Shown: positions 1 through 11,956 of the stretch, in pieces
Layout: each line of letters starts with the position of its first letter
How positions within the stretch are numbered: the stretch's first letter is position 1
NCBI GenBank assembly: GCA_000708835.1
Contig: DF236959.1
Span: 295,728 to 353,145 of the forward strand
Reading direction: 5' to 3'
Source of the DNA: Klebsormidium nitens
Lineage: Eukaryota > Streptophyta > Klebsormidiophyceae > Klebsormidiales > Klebsormidiaceae
Length of the DNA: 57,418 nucleotides
The notes under the pieces: generated by a model
The model's database searches: none
The model's input: the letters and a program-made list of their open reading frames with translations, nothing else
What the model was told of the DNA's origin: nothing
Made by a program: the position numbers and the translations under genes

Positions 1-319
1 TCGTTGTGGCCCAGAGGATCGTAAGGGCCTTGAGGTTGGCAATCGCCGGGGGGATGGGCCCGGAAATGTGGTTGTACGACAGACATAGATGTGTGAGGTT
101 GGTTCGCTGGCACAGGCGCAATGGGATGCTTCCGCCGACGTTGTTTTTTGAAATGTCGAACCAGGTGCTGTCGCTGAGGCTCTCCCACTGCAAATAAGCT
201 TCTTCCAGAGTGCGAGCGCTCGCCGGTTTGGATAAGTTCAGCAGAGCGACCAGTAGCAGCAGCAAAGCCCTGTCTGCACTCAGCCAGCGGGGACCCTGTC
301 GGAGGAGGGAGAGCGCCAT
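1..319 (-). CDS. Leucine-rich repeat protein, N-terminal exon (partial, runs off window)
   Basis: The minus-strand frame opens at an ATG at 319 and stays open to the window edge (106 codons). Residues about 1-36 look like a signal peptide: basic start, a run of leucines (LLLLLVALL), then an Ala-rich cleavage-like stretch. After a short linker come plant-type LRR units; the pattern L-x-L-x-x-N-x-x-x-G-x-I-P is seen in FDISKNNVGGSIP and LCLSYNHISGPIP. This is the N-terminus of a secreted or membrane-anchored LRR protein, either a receptor-like protein or kinase or a polygalacturonase-inhibitor-like protein. The missing C-terminal part decides which. The usual paired cysteines of a plant LRR N-cap are not evident. 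LRR identity is firm; function is open. Confidence 0.8.
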   Translation of the reverse strand, partial: MALSLLRQGPRWLSADRALLLLLVALLNLSKPASARTLEEAYLQWESLSDSTWFDISKNNVGGSIPLRLCQRTNLTHLCLSYNHISGPIPPAIANLKALTILWATT

Positions 320-1908
320 TGCACCTGGACGAGGGGCAAACCCTTCACTTAGCTGGTAGGAAGCGAGTAGCACAACAATATCCTCCAGTTTTGGCTAGCA
401 ACAGGCGACTTCCGCATTGACTGTAAGTCCACTCAAGTTTCCAAACCGCTATCTAATGGAAAGCATACCAAAGGCCAGAAAATCTTCAATTGTTGCTCAC
501 CTACACTTAAAAGTTCTTAGCTATGGCGACCGTGGTTCGATAGAGGAGTGATGCACACAATCGACATTGCAGGCAGACTTTTCATTTGACCAGACAGTTT
601 CTAGACCGGCTCCGCTCCTCCACCTTGCGGATACCCTAAGAGTTGGCCCGATTTGACTTGATCGATTGTAAACAAACTTCATCATTGTGCTTGAACCTCT
701 TACTTATAATCACCGAGCTTTGACACGTCAGATGTCAGAACAGTTTTTACATTGCGAAGAACGAGGAGACATACTAGCAAGACTCGCATGGACCTGCCTG
801 CTATAGTGTCAAGTCAAAGAATGTAGCAATCTTCAGCTTTCTTTCTGTTGCGTCATATAGTTTCTAAAGGGCTGCGATTTCAAAGCTTGTCAGTCTAACG
901 ATTCCTTAGTATAAGATTGCTGTTTTCAGAACATTAGTATATCCCAGAGGCCCCTCCCACAGTGGTTCGAGACCTTGCTTGAGTATCTTAGAATGAGCAG
1001 CTTATGATATTGGAACCCCAGCTTTCTGAATGAATTCCCCAAAGCTGCCACACAGAAGCATCGAGGAAGTAATTCTGGACAGACAGGATGGGGGGATTCC
1101 TCGAAGTGCAAAGAGATCTTGCCAGCGAGGACCTACAAACCAGCCTGTCAACTCACATGACTGATAAGAGAACTTGTACAGAATCATACGAAACGCGGAG
1201 GGCCTCAATCACGGAGTTTCTATTTGAATTCTGCGATAAAGATCCCACAATGATGATCCAGATAAGAACCAGACGGAATCACAACATGGTAAGGGTTAAG
1301 CAAAGCCGCCGCTTGGTTTGACCAACAAGTCTAAGTTCTGCATTTGCGGAAGTGCCCCCTCAGCAGCTTTCTGAACCAAATCTCCGAAAGCTGCCATGCA
1401 GAACCATTGAGGAAGTAATTGTTGACAATGATAGGGGGATCCCCTGAAGAGCAACGAGAGCTTGCCACTGGAAACAAGCTTTTTACATAGAGACATCACA
1501 GTTCTGAACAGCCGACAATACACTGCTTGTTGATATGCAGGGGAACAGAAAGATTCAGCGCCGTCATCAAACCAAAATTTGGCTACCTGCCGAGCCCCTG
1601 CCGAGTTTCGTAAATTGCATGATGCCGCAACAGAAGTTAGTCCTGAGCAGATAGTTATCGCATTCCAACTTCAAAAACGTCACTTCCCCTTCATATTGAG
1701 TGACAAGCAAGGAGCACCTTGAACGTTGTCTCATGTATGTCATTCTGGACACTGGCCTAGGGCAGAGGAACTGCAAATTACTCAAATTAGAAGCCCCGAA
1801 GAACCTGGCATGTTACTCACCTGCCTGGTGTGAATGCCACTTGTGTCCGCTTCAGTTCAGCGCTCAAGGGCTCCCCCAGCGACCTCCTGTAAACCCATCA
1901 AAAGCCCA
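320..1908. other. Intergenic, no supported gene
   Basis: AT-rich sequence upstream of the LRR gene, up to the proposed transposon end. Short open frames exist on both strands but have no ATG-to-splice structure or recognisable motif. The only structure seen is the duplicated block at 1019-1131 and 1363-1467. Confidence 0.5.
1019..1467. repeat. Diverged direct duplication (about 110 bp, 344 bp apart)
   Basis: About 1019-1131 and 1363-1467 align over roughly 105-110 bases in the same orientation, with shared words such as GAGGAAGTAATT and AAAGCTGCCA. Identity by eye is roughly 75 percent. In one minus-strand frame both copies give related peptides (NNYFLNGSAWQL and QNYFLDASVWQL), so this could be a decayed coding repeat. 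I do not recognise the family. Confidence 0.55.
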
Positions 1909-1911
1909 CCG

Positions 1912-1986
1912 CCATCAGCGTTTGTGCATACTGTCGATCTGATGTTGAATCAACCAAAAATCAACACGGAATAAAATCAACACTGG
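1912..1986 (+). repeat. Left terminal inverted repeat of the transposon
   Basis: Twelve bases match the right end exactly. After small gaps the following 60 or so bases match at roughly 70 percent, including TGTCGAT, AATCAAC and GGAATAA-like words. The preceding CCG (1909-1911) is the candidate target-site duplication. Confidence 0.65.
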
Positions 1987-2421
1987 CTTTAACGGCTGAT
2001 CAACGTTGATTAGGAATCAACAACATATAATCAACGGAAATCAACAGTCGCTGTTGATTTTGCTTCATGATTCTCTTTCAACGTCGAATCATGTACGTAT
2101 CAAGAAGGGCAGGGATACTTGATCAGGCGTGTGATCTGTGTTGATTGAGCACCATATTAATGGAGCTTGTACAATGCGAACATGGGATGTAGAGATGCAA
2201 ACTCATTGCATGTGATTGATTCGGGCACGCATCCATCAGACTCAGCGGTCTAAACACGCAACCCATTGAACGATTATTTGGAAACAATTTCATATCAGAT
2301 GATGTCAATCGTAAGAACAAGTAGTTCTAGACACCAAGTGAGAGTTCCTACTGCTGGCTACTACGTCTCATCAGAACTGGTGACGAATCAGGTCCTTGTA
2401 GTACACAACGAGCTAACGTGA
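1938..2421. repeat. Left subterminal region with an ATCAAC/GTTGAT motif cluster
   Basis: About 1945-2080 contains at least eight copies of ATCAAC or its complement GTTGAT at irregular 10-25 base spacing. Dense short subterminal motifs are the known binding sites of the accessory protein in CACTA elements such as En/Spm. The same motif family recurs near the right end (17950-18110). From 2090 to the stop codon at 2422 nothing further is recognised. Confidence 0.5.
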
Positions 2422-5400
2422 CTAATCAAACCACTGTTCGGGGTTTGCTGCGGTGTCGTTGGCTTGCTCAGACGAACCATTCTCACTTGCTCCCGCTGCT
2501 GCCATTGCCTTCGCGCGCTCTGCTGCACGGCTCTGAAGCCTCATCGGGCAGACCGTAGGGTCTTCCGGTGCCACAACAACTACGAAAGCACTGACTCGGG
2601 GCTCTCCGGCTAGAGCCTCCTCGCGTAAGTGTAGCATCGTCGCCTCCTGCTTCTCCAAACGCTTGATGCCCCGGAATTGCAGCTCCAGCTGCGTCGAAGT
2701 GAGAGGTCGTTTTCAGCTTTATGCTATCGTGCACCATCAGCATTGGTAGTGGTATCTTCTGAGTCTGAGCTAGACAGGTCCCAACTACTCAATTAGCTTT
2801 TGAGTAGACATTTGGGCATGGTGGAGCTGTTGATAGTGCTGTAAGGATCTAACCGTCCAGAGAATAAGGTGCTTGCACAACAGAAATCGTTAACTCCTCT
2901 CGAGCTGCTCGAACTTCTGCCAAATCACTGGCCTAATGAAGTCGAAGCGCTTCCGCATTCACCACAGCAATCCGCCTGGAATCCGAAAGTTTGCGGGTCT
3001 GACCTTTGATTATATGAAAATGGCTTTCATTTCATCGAAGTCAAAGACAAAGTGTTCTGACGAATTGACCAAGTCGCTCAGAGGTTCGCATCTAGCAATT
3101 AAGCAACTCAATTGGAGTGGCCCACTGGATAGGGTTCGAAAGTACGTACCACAACCTCGACCAATGCAAGCCGAGCCAATGTCACGACAAGCTGATCTGG
3201 TACAGGTTGATGGTCAACGTCCACGCCACACGCCTTCGCCAAGACTGTACGGAAGCGCAGGTCACCGTAGGCGTCCGTACCTGCCTTGCGATAGGCGTCA
3301 CCTGTCGACATGCATGAGGATGATCGAGGATGTCAGCAAGACGTCCCAGGACTTGTCAGATGTCTCGAAACAGTTTGACCAGGATACAAGGACCATTCAC
3401 GTGCGGGACGACGGAGATGCAGCTGCTCAGACAAAGCTGGACATCTTGTCGTGGACATGGATCCCATAATTGCTCTGATCAGGTCTCAACAACCGAGAAA
3501 CCTGATTGTCACTGTATCAAAGTTCGCAAGAGGGGAATACTGGGCCTCCCGAGCTGTTGGGTTCAAAAAGCAGATTCTGACGTACAGCCAGTACAGGGCT
3601 TGCAAAGAACAGCATATGACATTTATGATATAGGGCACATTTACAGAAAACTTACCTGCGAGAAGCTCGGTGGTAATCTTTGACCAGTCTTCAGTCCCAG
3701 TCGCAGGCAAGTCGTACCACTTTGTTGCTGCTCCCCGAATAGTTGACACCGCTTGGCCTCTCTTCATGCGGAACTTGTCCATTTGGTGAGCTTGGATGAA
3801 GTCTTCGTATAGCTCGTCGAAGAGATCCTCCTGCTCTGGGTCTGGTCCCACTCGAAGTGCGAGCTTGGTGTTGCTCCTCATGAGCTCGGAGTCAGCAACT
3901 CCAGATGTGAGCATGCTTAGGTTGACAGCATCGGAGGCGAGGAGCTGCGGGAAAATTTACAGTGAGTAGGGCGCCTCGTTTTCAACAAATGCTAAACGAC
4001 AAAGCTTTCAAAATGACCGAGACGAGCCCCATCTGCTGTTCCTTACAAATCGTTGGTCGATCCGGAAAACAAATGGACAACTCGGCAAAGAGCTCACTGG
4101 CTGAAACCCACAACTTGAAAGGAAGACGAACTGCGTACATGTGTCGAACCATCCTCAAAGCCTTCCTCTTTCATCAATGTTGGAACGATAGACTACTGGC
4201 CCGTCATTGGTCTTCCAAGTTATGCATCGGAAAGGTCAGAATGGAAGGGAATCCAAAACATTAGCTGCAGAGCCCCTGATCGTAAAAGAAGCATGTCTAT
4301 GGACCGCACAGAAAAAGCAAAGAGCTAAGTGCACCTGACATGGCACCATACAAAATGTTAGCTGAGATCTCAACCTTACAAATCGAATCGAAAGGTTTAC
4401 TTGTAGCTTGTCGCTGTAGATATGCGCACGCGGCTGCTTACTTTGATTGGGGACTTTGCGGAGCTGAGGAGCTTGGGGTTTGCCTTGAGTTTTTCGAGGG
4501 GCCCAAGCTGATGCTCCGGCACTCCAACCTGCACAGGCAACGTAATCAATGAGTCTTGTTATCTGGTTACGTAGGACAAGACAATACGTTTCTATCTTGT
4601 TGGATTGCGTTCTGCTTTTGTGGGAGGAAATGCAGCTGAATCCGCAAGGAAGAAAGTGCGAGTAAGGCCTAAGCTGTGCTATGAACATCGCCTGCATTGG
4701 AGTTTGCAGAGTGGTACTGATCCAAGTTGGGATAGATAGCAGCTAGCTTGATGACGCAGTCAAATCTAGAAAGAGGTTTTCCGCAGGATGACTACTGAAT
4801 CTGCATTGCTGAGGTTCTCTTCTTGAGCCTTCAGGTTCCTTAATAGATAAGCTGAGCAGAGTTGGATATGCAACATCAACGAGGCGAAGACGAAAACACT
4901 CCAGCTCATTCAGTGATTCTAAATTAGAGGCATGCAAGTGAAAGGGTTTCAGAGTAGATCACATGTTGAGACACCGTCACCGAAGACGTTGCAGGGTCAG
5001 GACTTTGCTGGCTCAATCCTGGTCTTGTCTTCTTGAAGCAGTTTAGGAGCTGAGTCATTGACTTCTCCAGTCTGTCGTTGCGCGCCAGTTGCTCAACCTG
5101 GGCCTGCTGCATTTTCAGGTGCGACATAAGCAAAAGGTTGAGGTCGATACCGGCTTCATTGGAAGCCGCGGAGAGCACCAGGTTAGCTGCGGCACTTCGA
5201 CGGATGTTGCTACAGGACTCTCCACCTGCGACAGAAAACAAAGTAAGAGAGTAAGGACCAGCATTGGATCATCTGGAGCGCTCTCATTACTTGAGACCCC
5301 GCCCGTACATATCAAGTAGTCTGGCCAATTCTGGCAAAACACTTCATCTGCCTATGTTAAAACTCGAGTTTGGCTATCTTCCTGCTTCAAGTAAGCAGCT

Positions 5401-6663
5401 GAACCACCAGATTCAGGGAGATCATTGCATCAGGCATTGCAGGGTGACTAACACAGCCTCTGACTTCCTCATTCAATCCTGACCTTCCTCAAATCCCTTT
5501 CAAGAAACCACGATCACAATTCATTTTCACTTACTCTTCTTATCCTGAACGGGGACGATTGCTCTATCGTTTCCAGCTTTCTTCCTCCTTTTGCGCGGTG
5601 CCTCTTTCCTTGGGATCGCTCCCAACAGTTCAGCGAGGTCGTCCTCGGCAGCATCGCTATCAACCTCACCACCTTGCAGAAACGAAAGAGAGGCATGCTG
5701 TGAGCTGTTTCAGAAGATAGAATGATGTTTCACAGCTTAGTAGGCCTTGAATGCTCTAATATACTTGGATGAAGTGTCCACAAAAATGTATGATATTCTG
5801 CTGAATGCAGCTTGCCTTCTCTGAAAGGTCACCTTCAATAGGGAACTGTATACATGGCGGAAACAAACTATGGCAGCTATCCCAAATGGCATCAAGGTGG
5901 ACGAGACCTGTATAGCTACCAAGACCAGGACTCAGCTAGTGCGCGACGTCAATCTGGTGTTATCCTCCCTTTGACATGTTCCCAGCCTTAATCTCTTGAT
6001 TGCAGGGCTGACTTGCTGCTAAACACTGGCTACTTTGTGGGATCACAAAAAAGCATTGCAGAATCCAATCCATTTGAAATTACAGTTTGAAAGTTGCCTT
6101 ACTCTTTTCGGTATCCTCAGCCTCCTCGGTACCCAGTTCCTTAGCAGCATCCTCCTCCTCCAGGTCATCGTCTCGAAACTATCCGTCTCCTCTTCACCAT
6201 CCTCACCCTCTTTGTATTCGGAACCTGAATGCTCCACCGAAGGCTCTCTGCGTGCCCGTCTGCCTGCGGCCTCAGTGCCGCCAGCATCTACATTCAGCTC
6301 ATCCTCCTCTTCACTTGAATCTTCTGCAAACAAGTTCTGCATCTGCGGCCTGTTCCTTTTGCCATTAGCATTGGCGCTGTCAGGTTGTCCAGCTGCAGCT
6401 GCTATGGCTGCTTTCGCTTTGGCGAGAGCGGCGGGATTCTTACAGTTCTTAGTCAACCATTTTGCGACTTCTCCAGCGTCATCCCCTAGCATGTGTGCAA
6501 GGCGGGCCTCTTCAGTGGTGGCTGATCTCTTAGGCCTTTCTGCCAGAGAAGGAAGCGGACCGCTGTCTTCTTTGTCCTTTGGTAGAGCACCACCACTGGC
6601 TTTGGCCCGCTTGTCGCCAGCGGATGCGGCATCATTCCCTTTCCTCCCTCCACCGCCAGCCAT
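2422..6663 (-). CDS. Acidic, NLS-bearing coiled-coil protein; candidate accessory (TnpA-like) protein of the transposon
   Basis: Seven exons: 6663-6103, 5672-5535, 5225-4981, 4528-4442, 3944-3656, 3301-3150 and 2688-2422, stop TAG. Every junction has GT-AG ends and matching phase, giving about 579 residues once one base is allowed for. Order along the protein: Gly/Lys/Ala-rich start; a compact segment with AEVAKW-like helices; a long Glu/Asp tract (SSEEEDEL); a basic nuclear-signal-like motif (PRKRRKKAG); a helical Gln/Leu-rich part; a conserved-looking block with ATKWYDLPATG; and an Ala-rich C-terminus. In exon 1 the reading frame is out by one base near 6172: the continuing acidic frame lies one base over and matches the phase of exon 2. 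No family was recognised. Its place inside the element, on the transposase strand, suggests a terminal-repeat-binding accessory protein, but that is inference. The break may be real decay or a sequence error. Confidence 0.65.
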
Positions 6664-7647
6664 AATTGACCATTCGCTGTGCAAGGCGACGTGGAAAAGT
6701 AAGTCTTACTTACCTAGGTAGAAAGGTCTTGTCTTTTTCAATTCCTCACGTCATTGCGGCAAGCACTGGCAACCTAGCAACCTCACTCAGTACCCAAGTC
6801 AGACTCGGGGTCACTGGTCAGTGGTCACGGGTCAGGCTGACCTTCTTTTTGAATGCGTTTCGTACTTGCTGACTCAAACGTTTGCCGTCGATCTTCAATC
6901 TGTGCGATCGAAGGGTCCTTTCACGGGCTGCATGCTTCAATATAAAGAAACTAACAGCGTCGATGTACGGCTTCTCATCGCCTTTGCCGTTCGATGTACT
7001 TTTCCCGCCACTTCCAACTGTAGATTACCGCCGTAAGATTATCTGAGGCGACAATCTTGAGTCGTCCGATGCACCTGAAGGAAGGGCAGTTCTCCGAAAC
7101 GCTCTTCATCGTCCATCAGAGGCACAAAGAATGATCGGAAGGCTGACATTCATTCACGTCCTAATCGTGTGAGTGGAAGAACATGATCTCGGTATAGTTC
7201 AAGTCTCAAGAAGGTCCAGTCTATCAATACCTATAGCGGGTGCAAGCGAAGCATGCCAATGGCGTCAATCTGGTAATGGATGGCACCCTTGAAGGCATCT
7301 TGCCAACCTAGGTTGCGCAGCAAGATTGTAGTTGAAACATCTAATGGAAGCCTCTTTTGGTCCAAGAAAGGTGGATTATTGTTTTTTCCTTTGTATCTTT
7401 CAGCACTTCTTGGTGGTAATGGGGATATGCTGACATTCCGTGAGAACACCAGTGACCAGGTGTTGACTAGGGTTGTACACAGTCTGGACAGAGTGAGAGG
7501 TTGAAGCTTCCACAAAAAGCGGAGCACACTCAGGCTGAACACGCTGTAAGCTCAGGGTGGCAGATGTGCAGCCACAGCTGCAGTGGGCTTTGAAGGTCAC
7601 GCCTCACACCATAGCAGGGGTTTGTGTACTGGCAGGATCAGTCTTAG
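6664..7647. other. Divergent promoter region between the accessory and kinase genes
   Basis: About 1 kb separates the ATG at 6663 (minus) from the ATG at 7648 (plus), so both genes start outward from here. No clear open frame, repeat or TATA position was identified. A further 5' exon of the kinase gene is possible: an acceptor-like CTGCAG lies just before a second ATG at 7663. Confidence 0.4.
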
Positions 7648-10369
7648 ATGTTGCAGCTGCAGATGGAGAGCAGCGAGTTGGGTGTTGGTGTCCGCCTTAT
7701 TTGCAAGGCAGAATCAACGAGCACCTGGGAGTTTGAGGAGCCGCTGTACTCATCTCTGCCGCCTCTGCATTCAGTAGATATGCCCCGCGAGCTTGTCAGG
7801 GTAAACGCGCCGGCATCCTTAGTTGAGCCTCTTCATGTTTACCTTCATGCGGCGCTGTCAAAAGAGAAGGACTCAGCGGGCAAGTGGCGGGCCCTGTTCA
7901 TGAGATATTACCAATCAGAGCGAAAGCTTTGGGATTCTGTGTTTCTTCGATTTGAATCGCAGTATCGACTCAAGCAGATTGAAGGCATTTTTCAGAAGCT
8001 GAAGCGAGGGAACATTGCAAAGAAGCCGGTTGTTCGAGTCACCGCGGTGGTGGCCTTGCCGCGAGCTCGTGGTTCTGGCAGCAGGTGAGTTTCCGGGACC
8101 CAAAACTCTAATAAGGGGTCTTCCGCAGGCTTTTGTTGCCCATCATTGCTGAAGCCTCACGGTGGTCATTTGAAAGGTATTGTTCTAGAGAGGCGTGGAA
8201 CCCTTGCCAACCCAGGTTTAAGTGAGCGTGCCTCTTTCAATAAACAGACTTTACTACCGAGTGTCCGTTAAGAACCTGCTCAAGGTAGACTTGCTGCAGA
8301 CAATGGCGCCGCCGAGTATGCCATCCACTTTGGATTTGCACCGTTCATGTTTGCAGGCTTTAGGAAAATCCTCACACTTGACTACTCACCAATCTTGTGT
8401 CGATTGCTCTACATGTTCATAGATCAGAGAAGTCTGCTGAGAGTCACTGTCCTTGCTGGTCGATTTGAGATGGATTGTGTTGAAGCTCAGAGTATTGCCG
8501 GATCAGGTCCAGTGTAATCACGTACATTGCCCATTCTGCAGGGACGGTCGCACAGGGACAGAGGTGGAGAGGTCGGGCGAGCAAAGCGCAGGTGGGGCTC
8601 TCGAAGTTGTGCAGACGGGGAATGTAAGATCTGCCGACGACAACGGCACACAAGGGCCAGGTCGGGAAAGGGAAAGATCAGGGGCAAAGGCAGAAGCAGC
8701 GTTTGCAAATGGGGAAGTTGGCAGTTTAGGAAAGCCAGGAGGTGCTGATGCGCGGAGTGGGGGAATACCTCCTCAGGGTCTAAGAGAGACGGATATGGAC
8801 GGGGCAACAAAAGGCGAGAGCGTGGGGCAGGCAGCGAAGAGCGGCAGTGGGGGCTGCAATAGCGCGGTTGCAAGCACTTCAAGCTGTCAAGCTGCCTCCG
8901 GCATCAAGGGAGGGGTGAACGGCGCCGCAGCATCCTTCGAGACGGTGCCAAATGGAACAGTGGACAAGGTATGTATGCAGTTACACTTGATCTGGGAGTT
9001 CCCTTGCTTGAGAATCACAGACTGACAAGGCAGGATTCTGCCTTGCATGTCCGGCTGAAAACCTGCTAGTTGTGTCTTGCCTATGAAGATTTCGATTGTC
9101 AATTGGGAGCTCGTGTTCCTTCCTGTTGTGTTGTGTCACAAGCCAATTGCTGCGCAGATTCGATCACGCATTGTGAGTTTGTTTGGTGTGGTATTGCTGT
9201 TGAGAAACAGAGAACAGGTTTTTTGTCTCGTTGTGTTTGCAAGCTGGTTCTGTCCACATCCCTTGCTTTCAATTCAATATCCGTTTTGAACATATTCGAA
9301 AGCTCGCTGCGCAATCAGGGCAATCCAAAGTTGGCCACTGAGGATTCCCTACAAGCGAATATTGAGCACGCCAGTCTTGATCAGTCACGATCCAGTCATA
9401 CCTCAGCTCAGACTGCAGAGAAGTAATGTTCATCAACTCTTTGTTGACCACACCTTTGTGCTGCAGTCCCTGCGCATGCTGACGATTGAGGAGCGAGAGA
9501 TGCTCCAACTGCCGGACCTGGCTGACGCTGTGGGGAGTGGGTCGTATGGAACGGTATATGAAGTGTTGGTTGACGGGGGGTCTTCTTGGGCTCGCGTCTT
9601 TCCCGATCGTGTTGGGACCAGGGTTGCTGTAAAAGAATATCGCCCTAAGGGCCTAGGTACTGCGTACACAGTCGAAAACGTTTCTTATGAGGTCATTCTA
9701 GCATCAGCTTTCTCTCACAACAATGTCGTTAAGCCTTTCGCAGTGTGCATCAGCGGTCCAGCTTTGCCTCTCGCTTTCTTTCCTTACTTCAATCAGGGAT
9801 CTTTAGGATCTGTCCTTCGAAAACGGGATGATCGCAGCTTGAAAAAGCCCCTCGCTAAGCTGATGTGGACAGCTAGGGTTCTCGTAGGGGCGTGCTTGGA
9901 TCTTTTGAAGGCAATCCAGCACGTTCATGGTAAGGGCATTGTACATAATGACCTGACTCCCAACAATATCCTCGTTCACTTTGACGAACGTGAGTTGTCA
10001 ATAAAACTGGCTGTGCACGACTTTGGTTTGGCGAGTAGGCTTGTCGACCGCAAGAGTCACCGAAGTTTCAAGTCCGTCAAAGAGGAGGAGCAGTATGCTA
10101 AGAGGTACAGGTACGTTGCTCGAGAGCTCATCTTAGGGAGCTGCTTTTCAAAGGCAAGCGACATGTATGCTGTAGGTCTTCTGTTGGAGGATATTCTAGG
10201 GCTCGATCGGGCTTCCGTCAGAAAGGAATTGTCGGAATCAAGAGATTGGAGCGAGGTGCTTCTTTCATTAGCTTCGTTGGCCGAAAAAGTCCCTTCAAAG
10301 AGGCCGACTTGCGATCAGGTACTTCATGCTTTTGAGACATTGTGGCGAGTATATCAGTATAGGAACTGA
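7648..10369 (+). CDS. Protein kinase with a novel N-terminal region, carried inside the transposon
   Basis: Three exons, 7648-8084, 8542-8968 and 9467-10369, join in phase to 588 residues ending TGA. Residues about 1-145 form a charged helical segment (RALFMRYYQSERKLWD) that I do not recognise. Residues 146-288 are a low-complexity Gly/Ser/Glu linker. The kinase domain runs from about 305 to 580: glycine loop GSGSYGTVYE (about 311), VAVK lysine (344), helix-C Glu in SYEVILAS, catalytic loop HNDLTPNNIL (Asp 450), DFG in HDFGLA (473), ARE in place of APE, and DMYAVG. All catalytic residues are present. The Arg before the catalytic Asp is Asn, so this is a non-RD kinase. An in-frame TAG lies directly before the ATG. 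Ser/Thr specificity is likely; the substrate is unknown. It faces away from the accessory gene and towards the transposase gene. Confidence 0.75.
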
Positions 10370-11956
10370 AAGACGAAAGCTAATGTACATTAACGAACTA
10401 AGAACATTGTTCGTAAGTGCATGGTCCGACGTCACTGAGCTCGAATGGAGTCTTGCACACCCGCCTGTGGAGTTCCGTTCTTGATTGTGCCAGATCGAAT
10501 ATTGCATGTGCCGGCATGCAGTAACTTCGATTACACAAGATGTATATGCAACATGATGAACATGGGGTGCGGTTGAGGTATATGCCGGGCCGACAATTTT
10601 CAACCGTCTCGTAAGCACTGCAAATTCTATATGTGGGCCCGGTCCTCTAACAACCTTAATCAAGCTCTTCAATTGAGACGTTAATGTGACGCTTGTATTC
10701 TATGGCCCGATAAAAGCTTAACGCTTTTAGAGCTAGACGATCCGCGCACTCATTCAACCGTCACTGAGTCAAATCCTACTCCTACATGAACTGTGTATTA
10801 ACCAATGTGTTCGTCTATAATGACATGTCGAGCAGGCGCCGCCGCGTCTGTCGCATGAGCACACCGACATGTTCGAAATTTAACTCCATCCAATAGGCCC
10901 CGTGTATGATACTTACCATCATGAGTTGGCGCGGCATCAGAGGTCCGACTTTATTGCACGCCACCCGATGACCCTAATTAGCGCGTGCCCCTAGCGCGTT
11001 GCGTCATGTGTGCGGTGTGTTGTATCGCTGAGTTTGGCAAATCAATGTTTCGTGAATTTCATGCTGCTTGACTCTCCTGCCAGACATGGCTGACCTAGTA
11101 CGAAAATGTATCATTAACATGATTGCACGAAATATGTTAAATCTTCAAATGGTCTCCGAATGTACAGGCGCCACATTGCCGGACCGGTTGAGTTTGATTC
11201 CAAGGACTTGAATGTTTCTGCGGTCCGCGGGCCACGCCTCACCGTCAGCACTGCAACTGAGTTATCACCGCATCATGCACTTGTACTGCCAGTGCCGCCA
11301 TAACACACGGTACGTATGAGGCTATGATGCGGCATATATATAACTATTCAGACAATTGTAACTTGTGAATGTGCATTGAAGTGAAATTCGAGCTAGCCTT
11401 GAAAGTTTGACTTACTCGCGGACCGACATGTCACGGCGAACGGTAATTTTAAATTCGCATGAACGCGTTGGAAAGAATTCCACATATGTCGGTTCAAAGG
11501 ATGAAGCGCACTGCATGCTGCTCGCACATCTGTACTTTGTATCGAACCCACACTGACAAGCATGACATTGATATATGTTTGGACTCGGTACAGCGTCTTC
11601 GCGAATCTTCGACGACTCGGATTTACATGCATATGATGTCGGGCCCCGGGCTCAAGCAGTCGGCACAATTGCATTGATGTTATTCTCATGCCTGGCCATG
11701 GCATCGTTGTCCGGTCACTAGCACTGTTTTGAACCGGGTTGTGAATGGCACAACAATCATGATATCAGGATCATGAGTACAAAGCTTGATATGGCTGCGA
11801 GCCCCAAAACGTGTGTCGGAATACGTTGAAACTGACAACTCGGGTAAGCTACAATAATTATGATACAGGAACATCCATCCGGTCGAGCGCTCTCGAGTCG
11901 GATGCATCAAGGGCTAGCTGAATATACTTGATCTATTGTTTCCTAGCGACTATGCC
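10370..11956. other. Transposon-internal spacer, no supported gene
   Basis: Between the convergent 3' ends of the kinase and transposase genes. The stretch is rich in GCATG/CATGC-type words and has no long open frame with coding character. It should hold both polyadenylation regions; I could not place the signals with confidence. Confidence 0.4.

Noticed and set aside
6035-6721. 228-codon plus-strand frame rich in Ser and Leu
   Set aside because: Antisense shadow of the acidic first exon of the transposon accessory gene, which has matching splice phases.
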